Below are positions 26,266 to 37,511 of a stretch of 64,000 nucleotides of DNA, one piece after another. Under the pieces are notes generated by a model. The model searched no databases. It was not told where the DNA came from and saw only the letters and a program-made list of their open reading frames with translations. Position 1 is the stretch's first letter; every line of letters starts with the position of its first letter. The DNA lies in assembly GCF_018342065.1 (NCBI RefSeq), contig NZ_JAFDOE010000001.1:310001-374000 (forward strand). The letters are read 5' to 3'. This DNA comes from Citrobacter sp. FP75 (GTDB taxonomy: Bacteria; Pseudomonadota; Gammaproteobacteria; Enterobacterales; Enterobacteriaceae). Position numbers and translations under genes: made by a program.

Positions 26266-26268
26266 TCT

Positions 26269-26652
26269 TCAGTGCGCCGGAGAGGCGGAAACCAGCCAGA
26301 AAGCCAGGGCAGTCATAGCAAAAGATCCCAACAGATTAATCAGTACGTTCACCATTGCCCAGCCAAAGCGTCCATCCTGCAGTAAAAATACCACTTCTGC
26401 TGAGAAGGTAGAGAACGTGGTCAATCCGCCGCAAAAACCCGTTGTAATCAATACCTTCCACATGGGGTCAATGTTGGTCATGCGATTAAACCATGCCAGT
26501 CCCATGCCAATAATAAATGCGCCAATCAAGTTTGCGGCCAGCGTGCCGAAGGGAATTGCCTGATGAAGTGGGTTAAATCTCATGCTCAATAGCCATCTGG
26601 CTACGCTACCGGTACCACCACCAATAAAAACCGCTAAAAGGAGTTGTAACAC
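26269..26652 (-). CDS. crcB: CrcB (Fluc) fluoride channel
   Basis: Dimeric dual-topology fluoride exporter of 127 residues with four hydrophobic segments. Family motifs are [13 protein letters not shown] at the N-terminus, NLIGAFIIG and the central [16 protein letters not shown]. The start codon is GTG at 26652, with AGGA seven bases upstream, as in E. coli. No fluoride riboswitch was recognised in the short 5' region. Confidence 0.95.
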   Translation of the reverse strand: MLQLLLAVFIGGGTGSVARWLLSMRFNPLHQAIPFGTLAANLIGAFIIGMGLAWFNRMTNIDPMWKVLITTGFCGGLTTFSTFSAEVVFLLQDGRFGWAMVNVLINLLGSFAMTALAFWLVSASPAH

Positions 26653-26741
26653 TGCATAATCCTGCTATTTGATTGTATATATTGTGAGTGTAACGCTGAA
26701 TAATCATCATTGGCGAGCCTAACCGTTTTTCAGGAGGGAAT

Positions 26742-27530
26742 ATGTTCGTTGCTGCAGGGCAATTTGCCGTGGGTCCCTCATGGGAGAAAAACGCCGAAAC
26801 GTGCGCATCATTGATGTCTCAGGCAGCAAGTGAGGGCGTCTCATTGCTGGTCTTGCCTGAAGCGTTGCTGGCCCGTGACGATCTCGACCCGGATCTGTCA
26901 GTGAAGTCTGCTCAATTGCTGGAAGGAGGATTTCTGACGAGGCTACTGCGAGAGAGCGCGCAGAATGGTATGACAACGATCCTGACGATTCATGTTCCCT
27001 CGCTGCCGGGACGGGCGTTTAACATGTTGGTGGCGCTGCGGGAAGGGCGAGTTGTTGCGCATTACGCCAAATTACATCTCTATGATGCCTTTTCGATTCA
27101 GGAGTCGCGTAATGTTGATGCAGGGGATGCCGTGGCGCCGCTGTTGGACGTTGAAGGTCTCAAGGTAGGGTTGATGACCTGCTACGATTTACGCTTCCCT
27201 GAACTGGCGTTAGCGCATGCTTTGCAGGGGGCGGAAATCCTGGTACTCCCAGCGGCGTGGGTTCGGGGCGCGCTAAAAGAGCATCACTGGGCTACGCTAC
27301 TGGCGGCAAGGGCGCTGGATGCAACCTGCTATCTGATTGCAGCAGGTGAGTGCGGTAATAAGAATATCGGCCAAAGCCGGGTTATCGATCCGTTTGGCGT
27401 GACGATTGCTGCTGCCGCAGAGACGCCCACGCTGATAGTCACCGAGGTTTCTGCTGAGCGGGTAAGGCAAGTCAGGGCGCAACTTCCGGTGTTACGCAAC
27501 CGACGCTTTGCGCCACCGCAATTATTATGA
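26742..27530 (+). CDS. ybeM: YbeM, Nit1-type amidase (deaminated glutathione amidase)
   Basis: Full-length nitrilase-superfamily amidase of 262 residues. The catalytic triad is visible: Glu in LVLPEALL, Lys in [11 protein letters not shown] and Cys in [12 protein letters not shown]. Members of this branch hydrolyse deaminated glutathione, a side product of transaminases (metabolite repair). In E. coli K-12 the gene is described as interrupted or truncated; here it is intact, with AGGAGG upstream of the ATG. It is followed by tatE, probably separately transcribed. Confidence 0.92.
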   Translation: MFVAAGQFAVGPSWEKNAETCASLMSQAASEGVSLLVLPEALLARDDLDPDLSVKSAQLLEGGFLTRLLRESAQNGMTTILTIHVPSLPGRAFNMLVALREGRVVAHYAKLHLYDAFSIQESRNVDAGDAVAPLLDVEGLKVGLMTCYDLRFPELALAHALQGAEILVLPAAWVRGALKEHHWATLLAARALDATCYLIAAGECGNKNIGQSRVIDPFGVTIAAAAETPTLIVTEVSAERVRQVRAQLPVLRNRRFAPPQLL

Positions 27531-27658
27531 CGTTTTTTTAAACAAGGCTTGATTCACCTTGTTACAGATTGCTATTGTGTGCCCGCGTCGAAAGGCCGTT
27601 AATATTCTCAGGTTAATATGGCGCTTTATGCAGCCTGGTTTAAGTGAAGAAGGTATCT

Positions 27659-27862
27659 ATGGGTGAGATTAGTATTACCAAACTGCTGGTGGTTGCCGCA
27701 CTGGTCGTTCTGCTGTTTGGTACCAAGAAGTTACGTACACTGGGTGGAGACCTGGGAACGGCAATTAAAGGCTTCAAGAAAGCGATGAACGATGAAAATG
27801 CCGAAGCGAAGAAAGATGCTGATGGTAGCGTTCAGGCTGAGAAGCTTTCTCATAAAGAGTAA
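27659..27862 (+). CDS. tatE: TatE, TatA-like Tat translocase component
   Basis: 67-residue inner-membrane protein of the twin-arginine translocase, a paralogue of TatA. One N-terminal membrane helix ([17 protein letters not shown]), the hinge and amphipathic helix [20 protein letters not shown], then a charged tail are seen. The ATG at 27659 has GAAGAAGG upstream and matches the family start; an in-frame GTG lies five codons before it. The Tat system is what exports the dms-like catalytic subunit at 8064-10340. Confidence 0.96.
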   Translation: MGEISITKLLVVAALVVLLFGTKKLRTLGGDLGTAIKGFKKAMNDENAEAKKDADGSVQAEKLSHKE

Positions 27863-27900
27863 TATCAGGAGCATGATGCTCATACTGCATACTCTGCATG

Positions 27901-27930
27901 AAAAAAACCGGCAATTTGCCGGTTTTTTTA
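27901..27930. terminator. Bidirectional terminator between tatE and lipA
   Basis: AAAAAACCGGCAATTTGCCGGTTTTTTT is symmetrical, so it can end tatE on the plus strand and lipA on the minus strand. Confidence 0.93.
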
Positions 27931-27959
27931 TTGCTGAAATGTAAGTGAGTATTACACGA

Positions 27960-28925
27960 TCACTTCACTTCCAGTCCTTTTGCCTGCATATCTGCATGGT
28001 ATGAAGAGCGAACAAACGGACCACAAGCCGCATGGGTAAAGCCCATAGCCATCGCTTCCGCTTTCATCTCATCGAACTCATCCGGGCTAACATAGCGCTG
28101 AACCGGCAGATGATGACGGCTAGGCTGCAAATACTGCCCCAACGTCAGCATAGTTACGCCATGGCGACGCAAGTCGCGCATAACCTCAATGATTTCGGCG
28201 TTGGTTTCGCCCAGACCCACCATCAGACCTGATTTGGTCGGGATCTCCGGATGGGCTTCTTTGAAACGTTCCAGAAGCTTCAGTGACCAGTTGTAATCAG
28301 CGCCCGGGCGCACATTGCGATAAACTCGCGGTACGTTTTCGAGGTTGTGGTTGAATACGTCTGGCGGCGTTGCGGTGAGGATATCCAGCGCGCGATCCAT
28401 ACGGCCACGGAAGTCAGGCACCAGCGTTTCGATTTTAATTGACGGACTTTTTTCACGGATAGCCGTGATGCAGTCAGCGAAATGCTGAGCACCGCCGTCA
28501 CGCAGATCGTCGCGGTCAACGGAGGTGATGACGACATAGCGCAGCGCCATGTCCGCAATCGTCTGAGCCAGTTTTAACGGTTCATTGACATCCGGGGCAA
28601 CCGGACGGCCATGTGCAACGTCGCAGAACGGGCAACGGCGAGTACAGATTGCGCCGAGGATCATAAACGTTGCGGTTCCGTGATTGAAACATTCCGCCAG
28701 GTTAGGGCAGGACGCTTCTTCGCAAACAGAGTGCAGGCCATTTTTGCGCATTGCTGCTTTGATGCCCTGGATGCGAGTGGAGTCCGCTGGCAGTTTTATT
28801 TTCATCCATTCCGGTTTACGCAGCAGGGCTTCACGCTCTGTTGCCACATTTTTTACCGGGATAAGAGCCATCTTATCGGCATCGCGGTATTTAACACCGC
28901 GTTCCATCACAATGGGTTTACTCAT
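27960..28925 (-). CDS. lipA: LipA lipoyl synthase
   Basis: Radical-SAM enzyme that inserts two sulfurs into protein-bound octanoyl groups. It has the auxiliary cluster motif [13 protein letters not shown] (C-x4-C-x5-C) and the radical-SAM motif CTRRCPFC, plus the C-terminal serine motif RSSYHAD that ligates the auxiliary cluster. Length is 321 residues, as expected. It lies 200 bases downstream of lipB; the regulator gene ybeF that separates the two in E. coli is absent here. Confidence 0.97.
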   Translation of the reverse strand: MSKPIVMERGVKYRDADKMALIPVKNVATEREALLRKPEWMKIKLPADSTRIQGIKAAMRKNGLHSVCEEASCPNLAECFNHGTATFMILGAICTRRCPFCDVAHGRPVAPDVNEPLKLAQTIADMALRYVVITSVDRDDLRDGGAQHFADCITAIREKSPSIKIETLVPDFRGRMDRALDILTATPPDVFNHNLENVPRVYRNVRPGADYNWSLKLLERFKEAHPEIPTKSGLMVGLGETNAEIIEVMRDLRRHGVTMLTLGQYLQPSRHHLPVQRYVSPDEFDEMKAEAMAMGFTHAACGPFVRSSYHADMQAKGLEVK

Positions 28926-29131
28926 AGCTTGCGTGTTCCAGTTGCGAATTACGAAGGAAAGCGTTTCAATTCAAGGGAATGTTGCATTTATCAACTATTT
29001 TTGAATTAGTGATACGCAGTATATCATTGAAACGGGCCAGAAAGCAGCCTGACAGGCTGGCAAAATGTAAAATAGTTGTTGTTTTGTGCCATTTGCCACA
29101 ACATTTGCCGTGGCAAAGTATGACCGTATTT

Positions 29132-29773
29132 TCAGTCTGCAATGTACTCGTGTGGTGGGTTACCCAACAGCGCTAAGATGTTGGCCAGCAGCCGGGGGCG
29201 AACGCTCTCGGTCGTAGCATTACTCTCCCACTGCGATACTTTCGCCATCTCCATTCCGGCGTAACCACAAGGATTGATACGCAGGAAAGGCGACAAATCC
29301 ATATCCACGTTGAGCGCTAAGCCGTGAAACGAACATCCTCTACGAATTCGTAATCCCAAAGAGCAGATTTTCTTCTCCCCGACGTACACGCCAGGCGCAT
29401 CGGCTCGCGGGTGGGCATCAATACCGATTTCCGCAAGCGTATTCACCACGGTTTGCTCCAGTAGCGTAACCAGTTCGCGAACGCCCAGTTTACGACGCTT
29501 CAGGTTCAACAGCACATACATGACCTGCTGGCCTGGGCCGTGGTACGTCACCTGGCCGCCACGATCGCTCTGAATAACAGGGATGTCACCCGGCACCAGT
29601 ACGTGTTCTGCTTTGCCTGCCTGCCCCTGGGTAAAGACCGGATAATGCTCTACCAGCCAGATCTCATCATGACTATTTTCATCGCGGGTATCGGTGAATT
29701 CGTGCATGGCCAGAGAGACGGGCTCATAAGGTTGCAGACCGAGCTGGCGAACCAGAATTTTATCCTGATACAA
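29132..29773 (-). CDS. lipB: LipB octanoyl-ACP:protein transferase
   Basis: Moves octanoate from acyl carrier protein to lipoyl domains, the step before LipA. Motifs: [18 protein letters not shown] with the catalytic lysine in [13 protein letters not shown] and cysteine in [12 protein letters not shown] choose a TTG start at 29773: GGAG stands eight bases before it and it gives 213 residues as in E. coli. An in-frame GTG at 29797 would add eight residues and has no ribosome site. It is followed by lipA. Confidence 0.92.
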   Translation of the reverse strand: MYQDKILVRQLGLQPYEPVSLAMHEFTDTRDENSHDEIWLVEHYPVFTQGQAGKAEHVLVPGDIPVIQSDRGGQVTYHGPGQQVMYVLLNLKRRKLGVRELVTLLEQTVVNTLAEIGIDAHPRADAPGVYVGEKKICSLGLRIRRGCSFHGLALNVDMDLSPFLRINPCGYAGMEMAKVSQWESNATTESVRPRLLANILALLGNPPHEYIAD

Positions 29774-29847
29774 AACGGCATCTCCGTAGATACTCACATA
29801 GAGTAGAGAATGTTAAAGAGGGGAAAAAGTATATCACAGGGGGGAGA

Positions 29848-29878
29848 GGTTACCCGAGCGAGGATGCAGCGGGTAACC
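29848..29878 (-). terminator. Hairpin between ybeD and lipB
   Basis: GGTTACCCG (29848-29856) pairs with CGGGTAACC (29870-29878) across 13 bases, just past the ybeD stop. No T-run follows on the minus strand, so it is a stem that may slow or protect rather than a classical terminator. Confidence 0.45.
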
Positions 29879-29887
29879 GACAGGTTT

Positions 29888-30151
29888 TTACAGCACCATG
29901 CGTACGATATCGATGTTGCCTAATTCTTCGTACAGGGTTTCAACCTGCTCAATGTGCGTAGCAGTAATGGTGATAGAGACCGAGTGGTAGTTGCCTTTGC
30001 TGCTCGGTTTTACCGTTGGGGAGTAATCACCTGGCGCATGGCGCTGTACCACTTCAACCACCTGATCAACCAGCTCAGGCAACGCCTGCCCCATTACTTT
30101 GTAAGTAAATGGAGTAGGGAATTCAAGCAGTTCGTTAAGTTTGGTTTTCAT
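29888..30151 (-). CDS. ybeD: YbeD, DUF493 family protein
   Basis: Conserved cytoplasmic protein of 87 residues in the DUF493 family, with a ferredoxin-like (ACT-like) fold in the known structure. It starts [20 protein letters not shown]. The function is not known; the constant location between dacA and lipB has suggested a link to lipoate metabolism, but the sequence alone does not show this. It is separated from dacA by the dacA terminator. Confidence 0.93.
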   Translation of the reverse strand: MKTKLNELLEFPTPFTYKVMGQALPELVDQVVEVVQRHAPGDYSPTVKPSSKGNYHSVSITITATHIEQVETLYEELGNIDIVRMVL

Positions 30152-30171
30152 GTCAGCTCCGGCGTTACATC

Positions 30172-30206
30172 AAAAAATAATAACTCCCACGCTGAGTGGG
30201 AGTTAT
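30172..30206 (-). terminator. Intrinsic terminator of dacA
   Basis: On the minus strand ATAACTCCCAC-TCAGC-GTGGGAGTTAT is followed by TATTTTTTG. It ends the cell-wall cluster before ybeD. Confidence 0.85.
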
Positions 30207-30257
30207 CTGGATACCTAGTATATGGGGACGTAAATCACACTTTCAAGTGTTCAATTT

Positions 30258-31469
30258 TTAGCCAAACCAGTGATGAAACATTAATTTAATGTAATCAATG
30301 ATTTTACCAAAGAAGTTGCCCTCAGGGATTTCCTGCAAGACCACCAGCGGGCGCTGTTCAATGGTTTTGCCATCCAACTGGAAGTTGATAGTACCGACAA
30401 CCTGATTTTTCTGCAGCGGTGCGTGCAGTTCAGTGGTGTTCAGCACATAGCTCGCTTTCAGGTCTTTCATACGACCGCGCGGAATGGTCAGGTAGACATC
30501 TTTATCAACACCCAACGATGCGCGATCGGTATTACCAAACCAGGCCGGTTCAGAGGCAAATTCTTTGCCGACTTTCAGCGGGTTCACGGTTTCGAAGAAA
30601 CGGAAGCCCCAGGTCAGCAGCTTTTTGCTTTCAGTCTCACGACCTTTATAGGTGCGACCACCCATGACGGCGGAGATCAGGCGCATCTGACCTTCGGTTG
30701 CGGAGGCCACCAGGTTATAACCTGCCTTATCGGTGTGACCGGTTTTAATCCCGTCAACATTCAGGCTGTTATCCCACAGCAGACCGTTACGGTTTAACTG
30801 ACGAATGCCGTTGAAGGTGAACTCTTTTTCTCGGTAGATAGAGTATTCGTTAGGCACGTCGCGAATCAGCGCCTGACCAATCAGCGCCATGTCGCGTGCA
30901 GAGCTGTACTGGCCTTCAGCATCCAGACCATGAACGGTCTGGAAATGGGTGTTCTTCAGACCCAGCGCATTCACATAGCTGTTCATCAGACCGACGAAAG
31001 CGTCCTGGCTACCGGCAGCAAAGTCGGCCATCGCCACACAAGCATCGTTCCCGGATTGCAGGTTAATACCACGGATCAGTTGTGAAACGGGAACCTGCAT
31101 GCCTGGTTTGAGGAACATCAGCGATGAGCCTTTAAATACCGGGTTACCGGTAGCCCACGCGTCATTGCCAACGGTGACCAGATCGGTTTCTTTGAATTTC
31201 CCGGCTTTCATTGCCTGGCCGATGACGTAGCTGGTCATCATTTTGGTCAGGCTGGCGGGGTCGCGGCGGGTGTCCGCATTCTGTTCGGCCAGAACTTTAC
31301 CTGAATTGTAATCAATCAGGATATAGGACTCCGCGTCGATCTGCGGAACGCCCGGGATCATGGTTTTAATATTCAGGTCATCGGCATGAGCAGCAGAGAG
31401 AGAGGCTGCGCAGAGAGCCGCGGTGAGCGCCATGCGCTGCACGAAACGAGCGGAAAAAGTGGTCTTCAT
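30258..31469 (-). CDS. dacA: DacA (PBP5) D-alanyl-D-alanine carboxypeptidase
   Basis: Low-molecular-mass penicillin-binding protein trimming the pentapeptide D-Ala in the periplasm; 403 residues. It has a signal peptide ending in SAAHA, the SxxK box SLTKMM, the SxN box SGN in [10 protein letters not shown], the KTG box in [10 protein letters not shown], and a C-terminal amphipathic membrane anchor ([16 protein letters not shown]). It is the last gene after rlpA in the elongation cluster. Confidence 0.97.
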   Translation of the reverse strand: MKTTFSARFVQRMALTAALCAASLSAAHADDLNIKTMIPGVPQIDAESYILIDYNSGKVLAEQNADTRRDPASLTKMMTSYVIGQAMKAGKFKETDLVTVGNDAWATGNPVFKGSSLMFLKPGMQVPVSQLIRGINLQSGNDACVAMADFAAGSQDAFVGLMNSYVNALGLKNTHFQTVHGLDAEGQYSSARDMALIGQALIRDVPNEYSIYREKEFTFNGIRQLNRNGLLWDNSLNVDGIKTGHTDKAGYNLVASATEGQMRLISAVMGGRTYKGRETESKKLLTWGFRFFETVNPLKVGKEFASEPAWFGNTDRASLGVDKDVYLTIPRGRMKDLKASYVLNTTELHAPLQKNQVVGTINFQLDGKTIEQRPLVVLQEIPEGNFFGKIIDYIKLMFHHWFG

Positions 31470-31611
31470 GGTCTGAACTACGACGTCCGTGATGAAAGTA
31501 AAAAAAGTGCCCTACTATAGCAAATGCGTAACTTGCAGGCATCCGACTTTCCGCATGACTTTGTTAACGTCATTGACAGAAATTGACAGATCGGGTGCCT
31601 GATTTACGTTA

Positions 31612-32703
31612 CTACACGCCTGTGATGAAGGACTGTAATTGCGCTTCGGATTGCAGGCGCTGCTGCAAAGTACTGGCTTCCGCTTTGCTGGCGAATGGCC
31701 CCATCTGGATACGCCACACTGCACCGTTTTGTACCACGCGGCCCGGCACACCAAACTGCTGGCTTAGCCGTTTTTGATACTGTTGCGCACGAGCCTGCTC
31801 GCTGACGGCGCCCACCTGCACAACATAACGTCCATTAGACGCAGCGACTGGCGTAGCGGCGGTCGGAGCAGATACCGGTGCTGACGCTGTTGCAGGGACC
31901 GTTGCTACAGGCTGTGGGGCCGGCGTCGGTTCGCTACCTTCGAGCACACCAGCGGCAAGCGTGGTTGGCGCGCCGAGGAAACCGCTGCTGTTAACAGGTG
32001 CGCCGGAAGCGTCATCGCTTTTCAGCGTTGAATTACTGATAGGGCGGATATCGCTTTGCGGCTGGCCTGCGTCCGGTGCGGAAGGCATTGTGCCACCCCC
32101 GCTTAAATCAGGACGCGAGGGCAGGGCGTAAGTCTGTTTCGCGACCGTTGTACACGCCATGCCGGGACCAGACAACGAACCATCCTGCGCAACGATGATC
32201 GGATCAATGCGTACTTTTGTATTGTTCGAGGTATTCAGACGATCGGCTGCGGCACGTGAAAGGGAGATCGCGCGATCGTTACCGTAAGGGCCGCGATCGT
32301 TAATCCGCACAACGATCATCCTGCCGTTTGCCAGATTGGTAATCCGGGCGTAGCTGGGGACCGGTAATGTTGGATGTGCGGCAGTGAGCTGCATCGGGTC
32401 AAACGCTTCTCCTGATGCGGTTAAATTGCTGCCGGGTTCTGCATCATAGATAGCAGCCAGTCCGGCCTGGCTAAAGCGAGAGGGATCCTGAACGATTTTA
32501 TAGCTCTTACCATCACGCTGGTAATCCTGATTAGCCGTCGGGTTCAGAGGTTCAAAGCGCGGATCGGCCCCGCTGATTTCAACAATCGGGCCATTACACA
32601 CCGCCGGCTGCGGCGCGACAGCAACCTGTTGCTGACCATCATCATTCGAACACGCCGCGAGCATTCCTGCTGCGATGCAGATTCCAAGCCACTGCTTACG
32701 CAT
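31612..32703 (-). CDS. rlpA: RlpA septal-ring lipoprotein
   Basis: Outer-membrane lipoprotein of 363 residues. The lipobox is LAACS with the lipidated Cys near residue 18. A double-psi beta-barrel domain follows (about 75-165, with TNLANGRMIVVRINDRGPYG), then a long Pro/Ala/Thr-rich linker and a C-terminal SPOR domain (about 285-360, VVQVGAVSEQARAQQYQKR-type) that binds denuded glycan at the septum. In Pseudomonas RlpA is a lytic transglycosylase; activity in enterics is uncertain. It begins ten bases after mrdB. Confidence 0.95.
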   Translation of the reverse strand: MRKQWLGICIAAGMLAACSNDDGQQQVAVAPQPAVCNGPIVEISGADPRFEPLNPTANQDYQRDGKSYKIVQDPSRFSQAGLAAIYDAEPGSNLTASGEAFDPMQLTAAHPTLPVPSYARITNLANGRMIVVRINDRGPYGNDRAISLSRAAADRLNTSNNTKVRIDPIIVAQDGSLSGPGMACTTVAKQTYALPSRPDLSGGGTMPSAPDAGQPQSDIRPISNSTLKSDDASGAPVNSSGFLGAPTTLAAGVLEGSEPTPAPQPVATVPATASAPVSAPTAATPVAASNGRYVVQVGAVSEQARAQQYQKRLSQQFGVPGRVVQNGAVWRIQMGPFASKAEASTLQQRLQSEAQLQSFITGV

Positions 32704-32713
32704 TGCGTACCCC

Positions 32714-33826
32714 TTACACGCTTTTCGACAACATTTTTCTATGGGTGTGGATCGACATCACAATCCCGAACCCGGCCATCAGCACAATTAGTGCAGAGCC
32801 TCCGTAACTGACCAGCGGGAGTGGAACCCCTACTACAGGCAGAATACCGCTCACCATACCAATATTTACGAAGACATAAACGAATAATATCAACATTAAA
32901 CCGCCAGCCATGACGCGACCAAAGGTGGTTTGTGCGCGTGCGGCAATCCATAGCCCGCGCATAATCAGCAAAATATACAGCGCCAGCAGAATTAAAATCC
33001 CTACCAGTCCAAGCTCTTCGGCTAATACCGCGAAGATAAAGTCGGTGTGGCGTTCGGGTAAAAATTCAAGCTGCGACTGCGTACCGTGCAGCCAACCTTT
33101 GCCGCGCAGACCGCCAGAGCCAATAGCAATTTTGGACTGAATGATGTGATAACCCGCGCCCAATGGATCGGTTTCCGGGTCGAGAAGCATCATCACGCGC
33201 TGACGCTGGTAATCATGCATCAGGAAAAACCACAGTATCGGGATAAACGCGGCGACCAGAACCACGGCAACGCCGATTAAGCGCCAGCTTAATCCCGACA
33301 GGAACAGCACAAACAGACCGGAAAGGGCCACCAGGATAGAGGTCCCCAGATCGGGCTGTGCGGCAACCAGCAGCGTCGGCATGAAAATCAACACCAGCGC
33401 GATGGCGGTATTCTTCAGCGACGGCGGACAAACATCACGGTTAATAAAGCGCGCCACCATCAGCGGGACGGCGATTTTGGCAATTTCAGAGGGCTGAAAA
33501 CGCACAATGCCCAAATCCAGCCAGCGCTGTGCGCCTTTGGAGATGGCGCCGAAGGCATCTACCGCCACCAGCAGAATAATACAGATAATATAAAGATAGG
33601 GGGCCCAGCCTTCGTAGACCCTGGGAGGGATCTGCGCCATCACTACCATGATGACCAGGCCCATGGCGATCTGACCGACCTTACGCTCCATCATGCCAAT
33701 GTCCTGGCCGCTGGCGCTCCAGATAACCAGCGAGCTGTAAACCAGCAGCGCCAGCAAAATAAGCAACATCGTGGGATCGATGTGTATTTTATCCCAGAAC
33801 GTTCTTTTGTTCGGATTATCCGTCAC
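32714..33826 (-). CDS. mrdB: RodA (MrdB) peptidoglycan polymerase of the elongasome
   Basis: SEDS-family glycosyltransferase of 370 residues with about ten membrane helices; it polymerises glycan in lateral wall synthesis with PBP2. Conserved sequences are [33 protein letters not shown] and the acidic region around [19 protein letters not shown]. It starts two bases after the mrdA stop, so the partner pair is co-translated. Confidence 0.97.
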   Translation of the reverse strand: MTDNPNKRTFWDKIHIDPTMLLILLALLVYSSLVIWSASGQDIGMMERKVGQIAMGLVIMVVMAQIPPRVYEGWAPYLYIICIILLVAVDAFGAISKGAQRWLDLGIVRFQPSEIAKIAVPLMVARFINRDVCPPSLKNTAIALVLIFMPTLLVAAQPDLGTSILVALSGLFVLFLSGLSWRLIGVAVVLVAAFIPILWFFLMHDYQRQRVMMLLDPETDPLGAGYHIIQSKIAIGSGGLRGKGWLHGTQSQLEFLPERHTDFIFAVLAEELGLVGILILLALYILLIMRGLWIAARAQTTFGRVMAGGLMLILFVYVFVNIGMVSGILPVVGVPLPLVSYGGSALIVLMAGFGIVMSIHTHRKMLSKSV

Positions 33827-33828
33827 GA

Positions 33829-35730
33829 TTATTGGTCCTCAGCTGCGGCAGCCACCGGGTTTTCCGCAGGCAGATTGGTGTTGTTGTCGCCCAACATAAT
33901 ATGGTCAAGGATCTGGCGCATAATGGTACCTACAGCCGGACCGGCGCCGCCGTTTTCGAGGATTATCGCGACAGCAACCTCGGGTTTATCGTAGGGCGCG
34001 AATGCGGTCATTAGCTTATGGTCGCGTAAACGCTCGGCAATTTTATGGGCATTATAGGTTTCATTGGCCTTCAGGCCGAAGACCTGAGCGGTACCGGATT
34101 TCGCCGCAATTTTATACGGTGCACCGGCAAAATACTTATGTGCGGTACCGTTAGGACGGTTTGCCACGCCGTACATACCGTCTTTGGCGATTTCCCAGTA
34201 ACCCGAATGAATGTCACCCACAGGCGGTTCATGTGGCTGAACCCACGGCACTTGTTTACCGTTCTCCGTGGTGCTCATCAGCAGATGCGGGACTTTTACC
34301 ATACCGTCGTTGATAAGAATCATCAGCGCTTTACTCATCTGGATAGGGGTTGCTGTCCAGTAACCCTGGCCGATGCCTACCGGAATGGTATCACCCTGGT
34401 ACCACGGCTTTTTAAACCGTTTTTGCTTCCATTCACGCGTGGGCATATTACCGGCGCGTTCTTCAGCAAGATCGATGCCCGTATAATGGCCGTAGCCGAA
34501 CTTACTCATCCACTCGGAAAGACGGTCTATCCCCATATCATAGGCGATTTGGTAGAAAAACGTATCCGCTGACTCCTCAAGAGAGCGGGTGATGTTCAGA
34601 TGGCCATGCCCCCACTTTTTCCAGTCGCGGTAACGTTTTTCAGAACCGGGCAGTTGCCACCAGCCGGGATCGAACAGTCCGGTATTACGGGTAATTACGC
34701 CCGCGCTTAATGCGGATACCGCCACGTAAGGTTTAACCGTGGATGCAGGGGGGTAAACACCTTGCGTTGCGCGGTTAACCAGCGGGGTATTGGGGTCATT
34801 GAGTAACCCTGAATAATCTTTGCTGGAGATACCATCCACAAACAGGTTGGGATCGTAGCTGGGCATAGAAACCAGCGCCAGCACGCCGCCGGTACGCGGG
34901 TCAGTGACCACTACGGCGGCGCGACTGCCCGCCAGCAGAGTCTCAATATACTGCTGGAGTTTCAAATCAAGTGTCAGATAGATATCGTGCCCGGCCTGGG
35001 GGGCGACTTCCTTCAGCTGACGGATCACACGACCACGGTTATTCACTTCAACTTCTTCGTAACCGGTCTGGCCATGAAGTACGTCTTCGTAATAGCGTTC
35101 AATACCCAACTTCCCGATATCGTGGGTGGCGGCGTAGTTGGCGAGCTTACCGTCTTTGTCCAGGCGCTCAACGTCTTTATCGTTAATTTTCGAGACGTAG
35201 CCAATGACGTGGGTCAGCGCAGAGCCGTAGGGATAGTAACGACGTTTGTAGCCTTTGACTTCCACTCCGGGAAAACGATATTGATTAACAGCGAAGCGCG
35301 CCACCTGAACTTCAGTCAGGTTGGTTTTCACCGGAATGGAGGTGAAGCGGTGGGAGCGTGCGCGCTCTTTCTTAAAGGTGGCAATATCGTCGTCCGTCAG
35401 GTCTACGACGTTACGCAGCGCGTCGAGCGTATCCTGAATGTTGTCGACCTTCTCAGGCATCATTTCTATTTGGTAAATGGTGCGGTTGAGGGCCAGGGGG
35501 ATACCATTGCGGTCGTAAATGATACCGCGACTGGGCGCAATGGGCACCAGTTTGATGCGGTTCTCGTTTGAACGGGTCTGATAATCGGTGAAACGAACGA
35601 TTTGCAGATTATAAAGGTTGGCGATCAGCACGCCAGTGAGCAGCAAAATCCCCAAAAAAGCGACCAGCGCCCGACGCACAAACAGCGCGGACTCAGCCGT
35701 ATAGTCGCGAAAAGAATTCTGTAGTTTCAT
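33829..35730 (-). CDS. mrdA: PBP2 (MrdA) elongation transpeptidase
   Basis: Class B penicillin-binding protein of 633 residues with one N-terminal membrane helix ([20 protein letters not shown]), a pedestal domain and a transpeptidase domain. The catalytic boxes are SxxK in [11 protein letters not shown], SxD in [11 protein letters not shown] and KSG in [11 protein letters not shown]. With RodA it makes the rod-shaped sidewall. First gene after rlmH in the rsfS-rlmH-mrdA-mrdB-rlpA-dacA cluster. Confidence 0.97.
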   Translation of the reverse strand: MKLQNSFRDYTAESALFVRRALVAFLGILLLTGVLIANLYNLQIVRFTDYQTRSNENRIKLVPIAPSRGIIYDRNGIPLALNRTIYQIEMMPEKVDNIQDTLDALRNVVDLTDDDIATFKKERARSHRFTSIPVKTNLTEVQVARFAVNQYRFPGVEVKGYKRRYYPYGSALTHVIGYVSKINDKDVERLDKDGKLANYAATHDIGKLGIERYYEDVLHGQTGYEEVEVNNRGRVIRQLKEVAPQAGHDIYLTLDLKLQQYIETLLAGSRAAVVVTDPRTGGVLALVSMPSYDPNLFVDGISSKDYSGLLNDPNTPLVNRATQGVYPPASTVKPYVAVSALSAGVITRNTGLFDPGWWQLPGSEKRYRDWKKWGHGHLNITRSLEESADTFFYQIAYDMGIDRLSEWMSKFGYGHYTGIDLAEERAGNMPTREWKQKRFKKPWYQGDTIPVGIGQGYWTATPIQMSKALMILINDGMVKVPHLLMSTTENGKQVPWVQPHEPPVGDIHSGYWEIAKDGMYGVANRPNGTAHKYFAGAPYKIAAKSGTAQVFGLKANETYNAHKIAERLRDHKLMTAFAPYDKPEVAVAIILENGGAGPAVGTIMRQILDHIMLGDNNTNLPAENPVAAAAEDQ

Positions 35731-35760
35731 CCGCTGCTTAATCTACTCAAGACTCAATGA

Positions 35761-36228
35761 TCACTCACGGTGATAAGGGTGGTTGGTGGTAATGCTCCAC
35801 GCCCTGTACAGACTCTCTGCCACCAAAACCCGAACAAGAGGGTGGGGAAGGGTTAATGCAGAGAGTGACCAGCTTTGCTCCGCGGCAGCTTTACAGGCAG
35901 GGGATAGACCTTCCGGTCCGCCAATCAGCAGACTCACGTCACGGCCATCCAGTTTCCAGCGTTCCAGCTCGACCGCCAACTGTGGCGTGTCCCAGGGTTT
36001 CCCGGGGATATCAAGGGTGACGATGCGATTTTTGCCCGCGGCAGTCAGCATCTGTTCACCCTCTTTATCGAGTATGCGTTTAATGTCCGCGTTCTTGCCG
36101 CGTTTTCCTGCCGGGATCTCGATTAGCTCAAAAGGCATGTCTTTTGGAAACCGGCGGAGATACTCCGTAAAACCGGTTTGCACCCAGTCAGGCATTTTCG
36201 TACCCACAGCGACAAGTTGCAGCTTCAC
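35761..36228 (-). CDS. rlmH: RlmH 23S rRNA pseudouridine-1915 N3-methyltransferase
   Basis: SPOUT-class methyltransferase of 155 residues that modifies m3Psi1915 in the 70S ribosome. The knot and SAM-binding loop are seen as [10 protein letters not shown] and [20 protein letters not shown]. It starts three bases after rsfS and precedes mrdA. Confidence 0.96.
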   Translation of the reverse strand: MKLQLVAVGTKMPDWVQTGFTEYLRRFPKDMPFELIEIPAGKRGKNADIKRILDKEGEQMLTAAGKNRIVTLDIPGKPWDTPQLAVELERWKLDGRDVSLLIGGPEGLSPACKAAAEQSWSLSALTLPHPLVRVLVAESLYRAWSITTNHPYHRE

Positions 36229-36231
36229 GCA

Positions 36232-36585
<354 letters not shown>

Positions 36586-36803
36586 TTAGTATACCTGAAC
36601 CAGAGGCGATATCGGGACAAATGTCTCCGAAAGCGTTTTTGAAGTGGGCTATCATCCCACCCCGCGCAACAGAATGCATCGCCATTTTTGTAAAACAATT
36701 TCTGCAAAGCTCTGAAGGGCGGGAAAAGTCAGGCTGCGGAGAATAGCAGCCTGTCATGGGGTGTCAATGGGCGTGAGGCTCTTCGGCAGAAAAAACCGCG
36801 TAT

Positions 36804-37415
36804 TCACTCCCCCACATGCCACACGGCCCGGCTGTTTAATACTTTCAACACCGCAAAATTGTCACAGAAATCAATCGCGCTCCAGCAACCCTGTTCAACG
36901 CGGAAATGCCACATTGATGCTGCTGGCATTGACATGAGTCGGGCGATCAGCACGCTGAGTACGCCCTGATGGCTGACCACCAGCAGGTTCTGCGCATCTT
37001 TATAATCAGCAAGTTGAGCAATGAAGCGTTCGACACGTTGTGAAAACGCCTGAAAGCCTTCGCCGTTGGTGGGCCTCGCATTCTGCCAGTCGTTACACCA
37101 CAAGGCGTAGTTTTCTGCGTCCTCACGCGCCAGATCGCGATGATGGCGCATTTCCCAGTCGCCAAAGAACATCTCATTGAGTTCGGGCATGATGCGTAGC
37201 GGAACGTCGCGCCCTGCTAAGACCAACTGAGTGGTATGGCGTGCGCGCTCAAGCTCGCTACAGAGGACGTGTTCGAAAGGAACATTGCGTAACAGCGCTG
37301 CCAGCGTTTCAGCCTGGGTTACTCCCCGCGCGGTTAGCGACGTGGGAGCATGCCCGCTGTATAACCCGGCAACATTGGCTTCCGTTTCACCGTGGCGTAC
37401 TAACCAAAGTCTCAT
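36804..37415 (-). CDS. cobC: CobC alpha-ribazole-5'-phosphate phosphatase
   Basis: Histidine-phosphatase-superfamily enzyme of 203 residues that removes phosphate from the alpha-ribazole (or cobalamin) 5'-phosphate in nucleotide-loop assembly. The catalytic RHG motif is at the N-terminus ([10 protein letters not shown]), and the second histidine is in [16 protein letters not shown]. coli also keeps this gene next to rsfS/nadD. It is divergent from cobD, with 96 bases between starts. Confidence 0.93.
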   Translation of the reverse strand: MRLWLVRHGETEANVAGLYSGHAPTSLTARGVTQAETLAALLRNVPFEHVLCSELERARHTTQLVLAGRDVPLRIMPELNEMFFGDWEMRHHRDLAREDAENYALWCNDWQNARPTNGEGFQAFSQRVERFIAQLADYKDAQNLLVVSHQGVLSVLIARLMSMPAASMWHFRVEQGCWSAIDFCDNFAVLKVLNSRAVWHVGE

Positions 37416-37511
37416 TTTTTCCTCGTGAGGCTATTCGCACAAAACATGATGTTGGCCCTGATTGCGCAGAGATTTTTCAATAAAATACCCTTTTTTACCT
37501 GGAGCAGCACG

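Noticed and set aside
37416-37511. Possible cobalamin riboswitch ahead of cobD
   Set aside because: The 96-base gap is too short and I could not recognise a B12-box.
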